Of a DNA stretch of 41,092 nucleotides, positions 1 to 8,255 are shown piece after piece; position 1 is the first letter of the stretch, and every line of letters begins with the position of its first letter. Position numbers and translations under genes: made by a program. Source of the stretch: a virus. The notes under the pieces are model-generated. The model made no database searches. It was not told the origin of the DNA and saw nothing but the letters and a program-made list of their open reading frames with translations. The stretch is taken from positions 1 through 41,092 of the IMG/VR virus record IMGVR_UViG_3300025889_000266. The stretch is one strand, 5' to 3'.

Positions 1-2
1 GG

Positions 3-1265
3 ACTACCGCTCTTCTGAAAGGCCAACAGATCGGTGGACCTATTGCAGCGCACTGTTTTGAAAAAGCCGGAACATACCCTTGTTCAGTTAGAATTCAAGA
101 TGCTTTTGGGGCTTATGTAGATCGGTACTTCACTGTAATTCTTAGATCGGCGGACGATTATTACAGTGCGGGAAACACTATTTGTATCTCTAAGGCTGGA
201 GATTTTACTGGAGCGCCTAGTGGGGCGACAACAACAACTACGCCTCCTACAGCAGTGACAAGTAATACTCGCTATCTCTATCGGGCAGGAGAAGACTACA
301 GCACAAGTACGTTAAGCATTGCTCATTCTAAGTCTAAGGTTATTGTCGGTTCTTTTGGTAGCGGATCAAAACCAAAAGTTTTGAAAAAATTAGTTCAAAC
401 CCCTCCAAAGACAACAGACACTCTCTTAAACAGTGTCACCTTTATGGATTTAAATGTAAACGACATGGATATACCTTTTGGCGATTACATATCTTTTATA
501 AGATGTGATTCGTTTGACCAAGGGGCTAGCGATCCTTATGTTGCTGGCTGCGGAGAAACAGTGACCTACTATTATAATAACCCTCCTGACAGTACAGACT
601 TATCCGATATTAAGTGGCCTAAGAATTCCGCTTGGATATCTAATACAATTGATGGTAATTTGGTTACAGGGAACGCTGTAGGTATAAGAGGAAATAGGCC
701 GATACTTCTTGGAAATGATATAAAGAATCCCTCTGAACACGATGTAAGGGTGTTTCTTGCTTATAAGTTATTTATGTCCCATAATTTATTGGGTACAATT
801 CAAAACAACACAAAAATGCATTTAAAGTTTCATGCTAAAGGCACAGGAACTTTTACCGAAGATTACGGCTCATCTCCTAATCCCGGATCAAAGTATTCAG
901 TTGTTTCTGATAATTATAATTCAGAGGATAGCGCCAACTGGATTATGGCGCTGGCTCCTCAAAACAACTCTTCTACAGAACTTGTTTCTTATATCATTAT
1001 GGAAAGGAATCAATTTTTGTATGCCTCTGGCGATACTGCGGTAAAAGCTTTTCACATACTTAGCGGACAAAATCTTTGTGTCCGGGATTACACTCTTTCT
1101 GGAACAGTTACTGCGAGAAGGGCGGTTGGTTTTGATGCTTTTTCACAACCAATAGGGACAGGCGCGCTTTCCCCGTATTTTGTTCCAGCAGGAAACCCCT
1201 ATATTGATGGATCAAGGATATTTACGGCAACAGGAGCAGTAACTCCTTCTAAGGCAGGAACATGA
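3..1265 (+). CDS. tail appendage/surface protein, 5'-truncated by window edge
   Basis: The reading frame is open from base 3, so the true start lies outside the window; 420 residues are visible. The first roughly 75 residues look like an Ig/PKD-like beta domain (a GTYPCSVRIQDAFGAYVDR stretch resembles the G-x-Y...V-x-D-x-x-G pattern). A short Thr/Pro-rich linker (TTTTTPPT) follows, and then about 335 residues rich in Ser, Thr, Asn, Gly and aromatics, typical of beta-structured phage tail appendages. I see no catalytic motif. The gene is AT-rich compared with the coat and portal genes and is followed by other appendage genes, with an ATGA overlap to the next one. A virion surface or receptor-binding role is inference from context and composition; beta-helix versus jelly-roll cannot be decided by eye. 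Confidence 0.7.
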   Translation, partial: TTALLKGQQIGGPIAAHCFEKAGTYPCSVRIQDAFGAYVDRYFTVILRSADDYYSAGNTICISKAGDFTGAPSGATTTTTPPTAVTSNTRYLYRAGEDYSTSTLSIAHSKSKVIVGSFGSGSKPKVLKKLVQTPPKTTDTLLNSVTFMDLNVNDMDIPFGDYISFIRCDSFDQGASDPYVAGCGETVTYYYNNPPDSTDLSDIKWPKNSAWISNTIDGNLVTGNAVGIRGNRPILLGNDIKNPSEHDVRVFLAYKLFMSHNLLGTIQNNTKMHLKFHAKGTGTFTEDYGSSPNPGSKYSVVSDNYNSEDSANWIMALAPQNNSSTELVSYIIMERNQFLYASGDTAVKAFHILSGQNLCVRDYTLSGTVTARRAVGFDAFSQPIGTGALSPYFVPAGNPYIDGSRIFTATGAVTPSKAGT

Positions 1266-2146
1266 CAATACCATCTGTTATTTCTAAAGTTACAGGATCC
1301 ACAACTACTGCAACATTAGTTCAAAAAATTATTCTTCCTGAAAATATCCAAAATGGAAATATGCTTGTTGTTTCATTAGGATTAAGAACTCAAGCAGGAA
1401 CTACTACGGAAACATGGGATAATGCTACAGCAGGAACTTTTACTGACGTACTTGCGTATAATAGAGGACTTCTTAGACATGTAATATACTGGAAAATAGC
1501 TGATGGAACAGAATCCAGTTTAACTTTATCAATTGTTACTTCAGTTAGTGCTGGAGGGGCTTGGGTTTCTTTTTGTATAGATAGCCATAATTCTCTTATA
1601 GAAACTACAGTAACAGGAGCTGGTACTGGAAATACTTCTCCAGGAGTTGGTCTTACTCCAACTTGGGGAGCTAAAGACGTTTTGTGGATTTCTGGATATA
1701 CTGGACCCGGAAGTAATATTTTAGCTCCAAGTGGATATAGTTCTACTTATACAGTAGCCGGTTCTGGTTCTACAAGAGTAGGATTAACTACTATTGAAAA
1801 AGGAATATCTAATACTATTTCTGAAAGTTTAGCTCCTAGTTCTTGGGGAATAAATCTTATTTCTGCCGCAGAAAACCAAATTGTTTATTTACTTGGTATA
1901 CAGGGAGCTGCGGCAGGCGGATTCACTATTACTTCCGTTAACGAAGGTAATGATGTTTACTCAGGACAAACTTTTGTAAAAGTAGTAGGCACTGGCCTTA
2001 GCAACGTAACTTCTGCTACTTACAAAGGAGCAGCTTGTTCAGAAATTAGTAAATCAAGCAGTCTCAGTATTACTATGACTTTCCCTAACTTCTTCACCAA
2101 CAATATCAAAGTTGGTGCCCAGCATTCATTAAAAGTCCGAGGATAA
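1262..2146 (+). CDS. putative tail appendage protein with C-terminal IPT/TIG-like domain
   Basis: The 294-residue product begins at an ATG that overlaps the previous stop (ATGA), so the two are probably translationally coupled. The N-terminal part (about 1-215) has the pattern of a beta-sandwich module common in phage tail fibres: a Gly-Asn-Met-Leu-Val-Val strand near residue 33, then alternating hydrophobic strands and Gly/Thr-rich turns. Residues about 220-290 (from FTITSVNEG) resemble an IPT/TIG immunoglobulin-like fold. There is no signal peptide or catalytic signature. Composition is AT-rich, like the preceding gene. A role as a receptor-binding or decoration module on the tail is inferred; the domain calls are by eye. 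Confidence 0.6.
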   Translation: MTIPSVISKVTGSTTTATLVQKIILPENIQNGNMLVVSLGLRTQAGTTTETWDNATAGTFTDVLAYNRGLLRHVIYWKIADGTESSLTLSIVTSVSAGGAWVSFCIDSHNSLIETTVTGAGTGNTSPGVGLTPTWGAKDVLWISGYTGPGSNILAPSGYSSTYTVAGSGSTRVGLTTIEKGISNTISESLAPSSWGINLISAAENQIVYLLGIQGAAAGGFTITSVNEGNDVYSGQTFVKVVGTGLSNVTSATYKGAACSEISKSSSLSITMTFPNFFTNNIKVGAQHSLKVRG

Positions 2147-2149
2147 TTT

Positions 2150-2695
2150 ATGGCTAAGATCACATTCAGTAATATCTCGTCTGGTTATCAAAGTGTCAGC
2201 ACTCTGAACAATAACTTCGACCAGTTGGAGTACGAACTCCAGAACAATGTCCTGTACAGGAATAACCCTACTGGCGAGCCTAACCAGATGAGCAATGATC
2301 TGGACATGAATGGGCACGATATTTTGAATCTAGGTAACGCTACAGTCGTAGCCTCTGCTAGTAGCGTACAAACTATGCTTTGGGGTACGCAACGCGACGG
2401 TACAGGTACGCACAGTCTTAGCGTAGGCGATGTTTACAGAACAGTAGAAGTCTCTGCTAGTTCTTCGGTAACGGCGGTTATGTACCTTACCCTTGCCTCT
2501 ACAGCAGGATGGGTAGGTGGGCAATGGGTCTCTCTTCTTCAGAAAGGAGTAGGTAAGATCCTGGTTACTCCCGCAGCAGGGGTCACGATTAACTGCCCCG
2601 CTACTGTCAAAGGTACTCGTAGGCAGTACGGAACGGTAACACTTCGGTACAAGGGCAGCGATATCTGGTACTTGGATGGGGATGTATCCGTATGA
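2150..2695 (+). CDS. tail fibre-like protein, short
   Basis: The 181-residue product starts four bases after the previous stop. The N-terminal half has a pattern common at the start of podoviral tail fibre or appendage proteins: a conserved FSNISSGYQS/NNNFDQLE segment (about residues 5-28), then PNQMSNDLDMNGHDILNLGN (about 45-64), in which the DLDMNGxDILN motif recurs widely in phage fibre stalks. The C-terminal half is beta-rich and ends in LRYKGSDIWYLDGDVSV, a typical terminal module of appendages that attach other fibres. It is far shorter than full tail fibres, so it may be an adaptor fibre whose tip comes from the neighbouring appendage genes. Stop and next start overlap by four bases. 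Confidence 0.65.
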   Translation: MAKITFSNISSGYQSVSTLNNNFDQLEYELQNNVLYRNNPTGEPNQMSNDLDMNGHDILNLGNATVVASASSVQTMLWGTQRDGTGTHSLSVGDVYRTVEVSASSSVTAVMYLTLASTAGWVGGQWVSLLQKGVGKILVTPAAGVTINCPATVKGTRRQYGTVTLRYKGSDIWYLDGDVSV

Positions 2696-3102
2696 CGGTA
2701 GAGAAGATCACGGGTTCCTACCAGTTCAGGTGTATGACTCGGGAACAGAAGGATATCTATCGCAAGGATTTCCTTGAGATTGCGGATCCTACAGGATTCA
2801 TTTTTGCCGAGAAGTGGTTGGAAGATGGTTACCGCAAGTGGACCTCGTTTATCCACAGTATTGGAGTAAAAGAAGAAATCAAAGAGTGGCAAGAGACGCT
2901 AGCCATTAAACTCCAGGCTACAGCAATTACGCAGATTGCAACTCAACGGGATTCCTTCCAAGCTCTGAAATGGCTGGCAGATCGTGGTTGGGTAGAGAAA
3001 TCAGATAAACGCACTAAGGAAGCTAAAAAAGCAGCAGCAAAAGTTGACGAAGCAGTAGAAGCCGATATGGAAAGACTAGGACTTAAACTTGTCAAATCGT
3101 AG
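2692..3102 (+). CDS. terS: terminase small subunit (putative)
   Basis: This 136-residue, charged, mostly helical protein lies upstream of the large terminase with two small genes between. Residues 20-100 form predicted helices (EQKDIYRKDFLEIADPTGFIFAEKWL and the WQETLAIKLQ region), and the C-terminus is a Lys/Ala-rich segment (TKEAKKAAAKVDEAVEADMERLG) suited to a coiled coil. The RDSFQALKWLADRGW stretch is characteristic of small terminases of T7/phiKMV-like and marine podoviruses as I remember them. The role would be recognition of phage DNA and regulation of the large subunit during packaging. The start overlaps the previous stop as ATGA. Family recognition is good but not certain. Confidence 0.65.
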   Translation: MTVEKITGSYQFRCMTREQKDIYRKDFLEIADPTGFIFAEKWLEDGYRKWTSFIHSIGVKEEIKEWQETLAIKLQATAITQIATQRDSFQALKWLADRGWVEKSDKRTKEAKKAAAKVDEAVEADMERLGLKLVKS

Positions 3103-4006
3103 TAATAATCAACGCACTCGTCAAGGGCGACGGGTACGCAGACAAGAGCTTTATAATGCGGGGATAGTTCCTTCTCCGCACCATAGGATAATTTCTGATT
3201 ATCTTCAGTTCAACGTATCCAATACATATTCTGCCGCTGTCGGGCAACTTGCTTGGAATGTGGATAATGGGACAGTTGATTTAGGGATGGATGGCGGAAA
3301 TGTCACTATGTCTCTGGGTCTTGAGACGTATTTCCATGTGCGGGCGGACTCTACTATTAGTTGCGGCCAAGTAGTTATGGCTACCGGTACACTAGGTAAT
3401 AGCGGAAAGCTAAAAGCTGCTCCAGCGAATATTACGGACCCGGCTCAAGGAATATACATCATTGGTGTGGCAGCAGAGAATATTGCCACTAACGATTTTG
3501 GATACGTGACTTGTTTCGGCATAACACACAATGTCGATACTACTGGGGATGAATCCAGCGAAAGCTGGTCAGACGGTACAATTTTGTTTTATAAGCCTGG
3601 AACAGACGGGAAATTTACTAATGTAAGACCAACAGCGCCTAGTCCGCATGTATTAGTGGCAATGGTAGTTAATAGTGCAAACTCTGGAACAATCTTTGTT
3701 CGCCTTACGCACGGCCTTGCTCTAGGCGATATTAATGGTAACGTAGAATTCAGTACTCTAAGCGACAATGATTTTATTGTCTATAACTCTGGTAATTCTC
3801 GTTGGGAGAATCAATCAGTAAGCGAAGTTAAAGCTGTAATGGGTTTGCCCAGTGCCCTTACTTGGTACTCTGGAAGCGGCTCTCCAGAAGGTGTGGTAAC
3901 TGCGGTAGTAGGTTGTCTGTATTCTAATACAGATAGTGGTGCTACGGATTCTCTTTTTGTAAAGAAAACAGGAACGGGCAACACAGGTTGGACTTCATTA
4001 GGATAA
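3089..4006 (+). CDS. putative virion appendage/head-fibre-like protein
   Basis: This 305-residue product is read from a TTG start at 3089, inside the end of the previous gene. An AGG about eight bases upstream and the good basic N-terminus (MSNRSNNQRTRQGRRVRRQ) support this start; no nearby ATG gives the same N-terminus. Residues about 45-210 are beta-rich with a pattern like capsid-decoration proteins (a GQVVMATG segment, then repeated hydrophobic strands). The C-terminus (SGSGSPEGVVTAVVGCLYSN to TGNTGWTSLG) matches a terminal module widespread in phage fibres and appendages. It is probably a structural surface protein; the exact location on head or tail is unknown. Confidence 0.6.
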   Translation: MSNRSNNQRTRQGRRVRRQELYNAGIVPSPHHRIISDYLQFNVSNTYSAAVGQLAWNVDNGTVDLGMDGGNVTMSLGLETYFHVRADSTISCGQVVMATGTLGNSGKLKAAPANITDPAQGIYIIGVAAENIATNDFGYVTCFGITHNVDTTGDESSESWSDGTILFYKPGTDGKFTNVRPTAPSPHVLVAMVVNSANSGTIFVRLTHGLALGDINGNVEFSTLSDNDFIVYNSGNSRWENQSVSEVKAVMGLPSALTWYSGSGSPEGVVTAVVGCLYSNTDSGATDSLFVKKTGTGNTGWTSLG

Positions 4007-4011
4007 TAAAA

Positions 4012-4269
4012 ATGGAATGGCAAAACCTATTTAATATAGCCGCTTCTTTTGTTGTATTTTTGCTAGGCTGGTTTGTGCGGTTAGCATATGACGCAACAGT
4101 AGCTATGAAAGAAGATATTACAGAACTTGAACGTACTGTATCTAATCATTATGTGCGACGAGAAGATTATAAACAGGATATTCGTGAAATAAAAGATATG
4201 CTTATTTCAATCACTGTTAAAATAGATAACAAAGTTGATAAACATGATTTGAGGTTGCATGACAACTAA
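4012..4269 (+). CDS. small membrane-anchored coiled-coil protein
   Basis: I chose ATG 4012 (85 aa), six bases after the previous stop; an in-frame TTG at 3988 would add eight residues that overlap the upstream gene. Residues about 6-24 form one transmembrane helix (NIAASFVVFLLGWFVRLAY). The rest is charged and heptad-like (EDITELERTV, then QDIREIKDMLISITVKIDNKVDKHD). This architecture recurs as a small conserved protein near phage lysis or packaging genes, function unknown to me. It also resembles an i-spanin (N-terminal anchor plus coiled coil) but is short and has no adjacent lipoprotein partner. The 3' end overlaps the terminase start by 11 bases. Confidence 0.65.
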   Translation: MEWQNLFNIAASFVVFLLGWFVRLAYDATVAMKEDITELERTVSNHYVRREDYKQDIREIKDMLISITVKIDNKVDKHDLRLHDN

Positions 4270-5815
4270 GAATGAAATACGAGAAGCCGCAGAAGCGGAT
4301 CTCTGTACATTTGCAAAACTTGTCAACCCAATGCGGATCTACGGAGAGATCCATGAAAAGGTTTTTCGTTTTTTGCAGCATTCGGAGAACGATCTTAATC
4401 AGCTAATTATGCTGCCCCGGGGACACCAGAAATCTCATTGTCTTGCAGTGTGGTGCGCTTGGTGGATAACAAAGAATCCTGAAACTACGGTTCTGTACAT
4501 TTCAGCTACGGCTCAGTTAGCAGAGGATCAGTTGTATGCCATTAAGTGCATCATTGATTCTCCAGTATATCGTAGGTACTGGCCTGAGATGCTGGATCAG
4601 GACGAAGGTCGCAGAAGCAAGTGGAGTACGACAGCAATTAACGTAGACCATCCATCCAGGATTAAAGAGATGGTTCGAGATAATACTATTCGCACTGCTG
4701 GCCTAACCACAAACACTACAGGATGGCACGCTGATGTGGTTATCGCAGATGACGTAGTAGTTCCTGATAACGCTTATACAGAAGAAGGTCGTAGGAAAAC
4801 TGCCGCTGCTATGTCCCAAATGTCCTCTATCAAGAACGCTGGAGGAATGGTCAAAGCAGCAGGTACTCGGTATCACCCTTCGGACCAATACAGTGTGTGG
4901 CTAAATCAAGAAGAAGCTATATACAACGATGCCGACGAGATTGTGAAATACATTCCTGTCTGGGAAACAATGGAAGAAGTTGTAGAGGTAGACGGGGTAT
5001 TTACTTGGCCGAGAGAAGCGCGGCCTGATGGAAAACGATTTGGTTTTGATCGGAAGATCCTTGCTAGGATTTATGCTGAGTACACTGATAAAACTCAGTT
5101 CTATGCTCAGTACTATAATAATCCTAATGATCCCGAATCTAATCGTGTTGATCGTTCTCGCTTCCAGTACTACGATCAGAAGTTCCTTAAACAAGTATCG
5201 GGCAACTGGTACTTCAAAGAAACCCGACTTAACGTATACGCAGGAGTAGACTTTGCGTTCAGTTTATCAAAAAAATCCGATTATACGGCTATCGTTGTCA
5301 TTGGCGTTGATTCCTCTAACGATATCTATGTACTCGATATTGACCGCTTCAAGAGCGATAAGATCAGCGAGTACTACGATAGGTTGGTGTCAATGTATAA
5401 CAAATGGCAATTCAAAAAGCTCAGAGCGGAAGTCACGACAGCCCAGCAAGTCATCGTCAACGATTTGAAACAAAGGTTCAAGGAAGGCGGTATTTCTCTC
5501 AAGATTGACGAGTACCGTCCTAATAGAAACCAGGGTTCAAAGGAAGAACGAATTGCCGCCGTACTGGAGCCTAGATACCAGCAGCAGGCTATGTGGCACT
5601 ATCGTGGCGGATACATACCCGTGCTTGAGGATGAGATTCTTCTTGCTCGCCCTGCTCACGATGACATTGTGGACACTCTTGCAAGTATTGTAGAGATTGC
5701 CCAGAAGCCGCGAGAGAGAACTGAAAAAGTAAAAACGACTCCTGTATCTGCTTTGTTCAATAAGCGGTTTGGAGGATTTGGAACAACTATGGGTGGAATA
5801 GCATATGGCCGGTAA
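4259..5815 (+). CDS. terL: terminase large subunit
   Basis: This 518-residue DNA packaging motor has an N-terminal ATPase and a C-terminal nuclease. The Walker A-like loop is PRGHQKSH at residues 53-60 (non-canonical, as in T7-type terminases), and the Walker B is VIADD at about 161-165. The ATPase coupling region follows (SSIKNAGGMVKAAGTR). The RNase H-like nuclease shows AGVDFAFS near residue 330 with its catalytic Asp, and a late acidic HDDIVDTLAS near 466. Length and layout fit podoviral large terminases. It acts with the small subunit and the portal encoded directly downstream, whose start overlaps by 11 bases. Confidence 0.95.
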   Translation: MTTKNEIREAAEADLCTFAKLVNPMRIYGEIHEKVFRFLQHSENDLNQLIMLPRGHQKSHCLAVWCAWWITKNPETTVLYISATAQLAEDQLYAIKCIIDSPVYRRYWPEMLDQDEGRRSKWSTTAINVDHPSRIKEMVRDNTIRTAGLTTNTTGWHADVVIADDVVVPDNAYTEEGRRKTAAAMSQMSSIKNAGGMVKAAGTRYHPSDQYSVWLNQEEAIYNDADEIVKYIPVWETMEEVVEVDGVFTWPREARPDGKRFGFDRKILARIYAEYTDKTQFYAQYYNNPNDPESNRVDRSRFQYYDQKFLKQVSGNWYFKETRLNVYAGVDFAFSLSKKSDYTAIVVIGVDSSNDIYVLDIDRFKSDKISEYYDRLVSMYNKWQFKKLRAEVTTAQQVIVNDLKQRFKEGGISLKIDEYRPNRNQGSKEERIAAVLEPRYQQQAMWHYRGGYIPVLEDEILLARPAHDDIVDTLASIVEIAQKPRERTEKVKTTPVSALFNKRFGGFGTTMGGIAYGR

Positions 5816-7583
5816 TGTAGCGCAACTCAAGGAACAACTTCGTCCTGATAACCTTGCAGGGCAAATTTACATGATGTGGAATGATTTCTACAATCAACGA
5901 AAACCTTGGGTAGAAGAACAAAAAGAACTCAGGAACTATCTGTTTGCTACCGATACTAGCAAGACCAGCAACAGAACTCTGCCTTGGCGTAATAGCACAA
6001 CTACGCCTAAGCTCACACAGATCAGGGATAACCTCCATGCTAATTATATGGCTGCGCTCTTTCCTAATGACCAATGGCTCAAGTGGGAGGGTTTCTCGCT
6101 TGATGATGCTACTAAAGCAAAGCGTGAAGCCATCGAATCCTACATGCAAAATAAAACTCGATTGGGTGGATTTCGTACTGTTATTTCTCAGCTATTGTAC
6201 GATTACATTGACTATGGTAATGCTTTTGCGGATGTTGAGTGGGTAAACGAAACTAAAGAAGATCCTCTGACGGGAGAGAAAATTCCTGGATATGTAGGCC
6301 CGAAGGTTGTTCGTGTTTCGCCTCTGGATATCCTCATTAATCCGGCTGCTTCTAACTTCAAGAACACTCCCAAGATGACCCGGAAGGTTATGAACCTCGG
6401 GGAACTCAAGGCCCTTGCAGAAGATTTTCCCAATGAAGGTTGGGTAACAGAAGCTCTGGCTAAGGCTATGAAGTTCCGACATGATATTGCCAATGGGCAG
6501 TATAGCATTGAGGATTTTGATAAAGCAGCAGGCTATACCATTGATGGCTTCGGTAACCTGTACGAGTACTACCAGTCGCCTTATGTAGAGTTGATTGAGT
6601 TCGAGGGAGATTTGTATGATCCTTATACTGATACTCTGCTTCGTAATCATTGTATTACGGTCATTGACCGTTCCAAAGTAATCCGTAAAGAAGTCAATCC
6701 TAGTTGGTTCCCCAAAGGCTCCAAGGCTCACGTTGGCTGGCGTTTGCGTCCTGACAACCTGTACGCTATGGGGCCACTACATAATCTTGTTGGTATGCAG
6801 TACCGGATCGACCATCTGGAAAACATCAAGGCTGACGTATTTGATCTTATTGCGTTCCCTCCGCTGAAGATTAAAGGAGAGATTGAAGAGTTCGATTGGG
6901 CACCGGGTGCCGAGATCCACATGGATGTAGAGGGAGATGTAACTATGCTGGTGCCTGACACTACGGCTCTGGCAGCGGACACACAAATCGCTATTCTCGA
7001 ACAGCGAATGGAGGATTACGCAGGCGCACCTAAGCAGGCTATGGGTATCCGTACTCCTGGTGAGAAGACCGCCTATGAGGTACAAGCACTTGAGAGCGCA
7101 GCGGGCCGTATCTTCCAAGAGAAGATCCAGAACTTTGAGGTGGAACTGCTGGAACCGGTCCTAAATGCCATGCTGGAGATCTCCCGCAGGAATATGGACG
7201 CAGCGGATATCGTCCGAGTATTCGATGACGAGCTTGGTGCCCAGATCTTCTCCACGGTAACCAAGGAGAATATCACAGCTAACGGCAAACTCCGTCCTGT
7301 AGGCGCTCGGCATTTCTTTAGCCAGCAACAATTGATCCAGAATCTGACGGGACTATTCAACAGTCCTGTAGGTCAGTTGATTGCTCCTCATGTATCAGCT
7401 AAACAATTGGCGCGGCTAGCCGAGGATCTCTTTGGCGTAGAGCGATATCAGTTGATCTCTGACAACATTGCCCTGATCGAGCAGTCCGAGCAGCAACGTC
7501 TGATGGCTGTACTTCAAGAACAGGCTGTCGGGGAGGATGCTGCAATGATGGCAGCGGACCAGCAACAGATGCCAATTGGTTGA
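5805..7583 (+). CDS. portal protein (head-tail connector)
   Basis: This 592-residue protein sits immediately after the large terminase, the usual portal position. The N-terminus (QIYMMWNDFYNQRKPWVEEQKELRNYLFAT, in part) and a following segment with WRNSTTTPKLTQIRDNLHANY are typical of podoviral portals, which are about 530-730 aa. The central section (VGWRLRPDNLYAMGPLHNLVG) and the long C-terminal helix-rich part ending in Gln/Met-rich sequence (EQSEQQRLMAVLQEQ) also fit. It would form the dodecameric ring through which DNA is packaged and ejected and to which the adaptor at 10502 binds. A sigma70-like promoter overlaps its stop codon. Confidence 0.88.
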   Translation: MAGNVAQLKEQLRPDNLAGQIYMMWNDFYNQRKPWVEEQKELRNYLFATDTSKTSNRTLPWRNSTTTPKLTQIRDNLHANYMAALFPNDQWLKWEGFSLDDATKAKREAIESYMQNKTRLGGFRTVISQLLYDYIDYGNAFADVEWVNETKEDPLTGEKIPGYVGPKVVRVSPLDILINPAASNFKNTPKMTRKVMNLGELKALAEDFPNEGWVTEALAKAMKFRHDIANGQYSIEDFDKAAGYTIDGFGNLYEYYQSPYVELIEFEGDLYDPYTDTLLRNHCITVIDRSKVIRKEVNPSWFPKGSKAHVGWRLRPDNLYAMGPLHNLVGMQYRIDHLENIKADVFDLIAFPPLKIKGEIEEFDWAPGAEIHMDVEGDVTMLVPDTTALAADTQIAILEQRMEDYAGAPKQAMGIRTPGEKTAYEVQALESAAGRIFQEKIQNFEVELLEPVLNAMLEISRRNMDAADIVRVFDDELGAQIFSTVTKENITANGKLRPVGARHFFSQQQLIQNLTGLFNSPVGQLIAPHVSAKQLARLAEDLFGVERYQLISDNIALIEQSEQQRLMAVLQEQAVGEDAAMMAADQQQMPIG

Positions 7584-7608
7584 CAAATCAACGACATTCT
7601 GCGATAAT
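7580..7608 (+). promoter_or_regulatory. strong sigma70-like promoter for the capsid gene cluster
   Basis: TTGACA (7580-7585) is followed by exactly 17 bases and then GATAAT (7603-7608), a full consensus -35 and a 5/6 -10. It overlaps the portal stop codon and lies just upstream of the gene at 7620. Transcription would start near 7615, after the GGAG at 7610-7613, so the first gene could be read from an almost leaderless transcript. It probably boosts scaffold and coat expression using the host polymerase (inference). Confidence 0.7.
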
Positions 7609-7619
7609 CGGAGACTATT

Positions 7620-7895
7620 ATGGCTAAAAAAGGCGAGTATAAGAAGACGGCTACTGCCGACAGTGTACGTCAACGAAAATATAATAGCCAGCCACAACAA
7701 AAGAAAAACCGCGCTGCCAGGAATCAAGCTCGTAAAGAAGCCATGCGAGATGGCAAGGTATCTAAGGGCGACGGTAAAGATGTTGACCATAAACATCAAC
7801 TAATGGAAGGCGGTACTAATCATAAAGCTAATCGTAGGGTAGTTAGCAGGGGTGCTAATCGAACTCGCGGTGGTCGACTAGGAGGAAAACGATGA
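7620..7895 (+). CDS. small HNH-like basic protein
   Basis: This 91-residue, strongly basic product has a disordered N-terminal half (KKGEYKK, then QQKKNRAARNQARKEAMRDG). Residues about 52-88 keep the skeleton of an HNH domain: DGKDVDHKHQLMEGG, an Asn-x-x-Asn-like NHKANRRVVSRGANR segment and a final Gly/Arg/Lys tail. The Asp-x-x-His...Asn spacing resembles the betabeta-alpha metal core, but the Cys pairs that hold zinc in many HNH enzymes are absent. Small proteins of this type occur beside phage packaging or capsid genes, where HNH proteins often assist the terminase. Nuclease activity is unproven; a DNA-binding virion protein is the alternative. It overlaps the next gene as ATGA. Confidence 0.6.
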   Translation: MAKKGEYKKTATADSVRQRKYNSQPQQKKNRAARNQARKEAMRDGKVSKGDGKDVDHKHQLMEGGTNHKANRRVVSRGANRTRGGRLGGKR

Positions 7896-7999
7896 AAGGC
7901 AAGAAGCACGAAATGAAAGATATGAAGGGCGGAATGTATGGCAAATCCCCTGCTTCCAAAAAGCCTGCTATGAAGAAGGCTAAGAAAGGCAAGAAGTGA
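7892..7999 (+). CDS. 35-residue Lys/Met/Gly-rich peptide
   Basis: A small gene with ATG at 7892 overlapping the previous stop, preceded by a good GGAGG Shine-Dalgarno at about 7881-7885. Nearly half the residues are Lys, with repeated Met-Lys pairs and no hydrophobic core (starts MKGKKHEMKDMKGGMYGKSP). Its stop overlaps the GTG of the next gene (GTGA), so the chain of three couples tightly. I do not recognise a family; similar short Lys-rich peptides occur in phage capsid clusters. It might bind nucleic acid or be a minor virion component (inference). Confidence 0.6.
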   Translation: MKGKKHEMKDMKGGMYGKSPASKKPAMKKAKKGKK

Positions 8000-8253
8000 A
8001 AACAGCTTGGTTCAAGGGCGCTAGGGACGATCAATCTAAAGCGGACAGAAAGTCCCAGATTGTCTCAGCAGCCAAAGCCCTAGAGATTCTGACCGGAATC
8101 CTTGAGGAAAAGATTAAGGAAAAAGAGTCAGAAAGGAATCTGCCGAAATGCTACGAACTCGCAGGGTTCGCGTACTTTCAAGCAGATGCGTCCGGTTATA
8201 TACGGGCGCTTCGGGAAGTTCAAAGCATTATTGACCTACAAGGAAAGGATTAA
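7996..8253 (+). CDS. conserved hypothetical protein before scaffold gene
   Basis: This 85-residue product starts with GTG in a GTGA overlap with the previous stop. It is helical and charged: a Lys/Arg-rich N-terminus (MKTAWFKGARDDQSKADRKSQ), a middle helix (AAKALEILTGILEEKIKEKESER) and a C-terminal segment with Tyr and Ala (AYFQADASGYIRALREVQSI). Proteins with this closing pattern occur just upstream of scaffolding genes in related podoviruses as I recall, without assigned function. There is no membrane segment or catalytic motif. It is three bases from the scaffold start and is probably involved in head assembly (inference from position). Confidence 0.65.
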   Translation: MKTAWFKGARDDQSKADRKSQIVSAAKALEILTGILEEKIKEKESERNLPKCYELAGFAYFQADASGYIRALREVQSIIDLQGKD

Positions 8254-8255
8254 AT

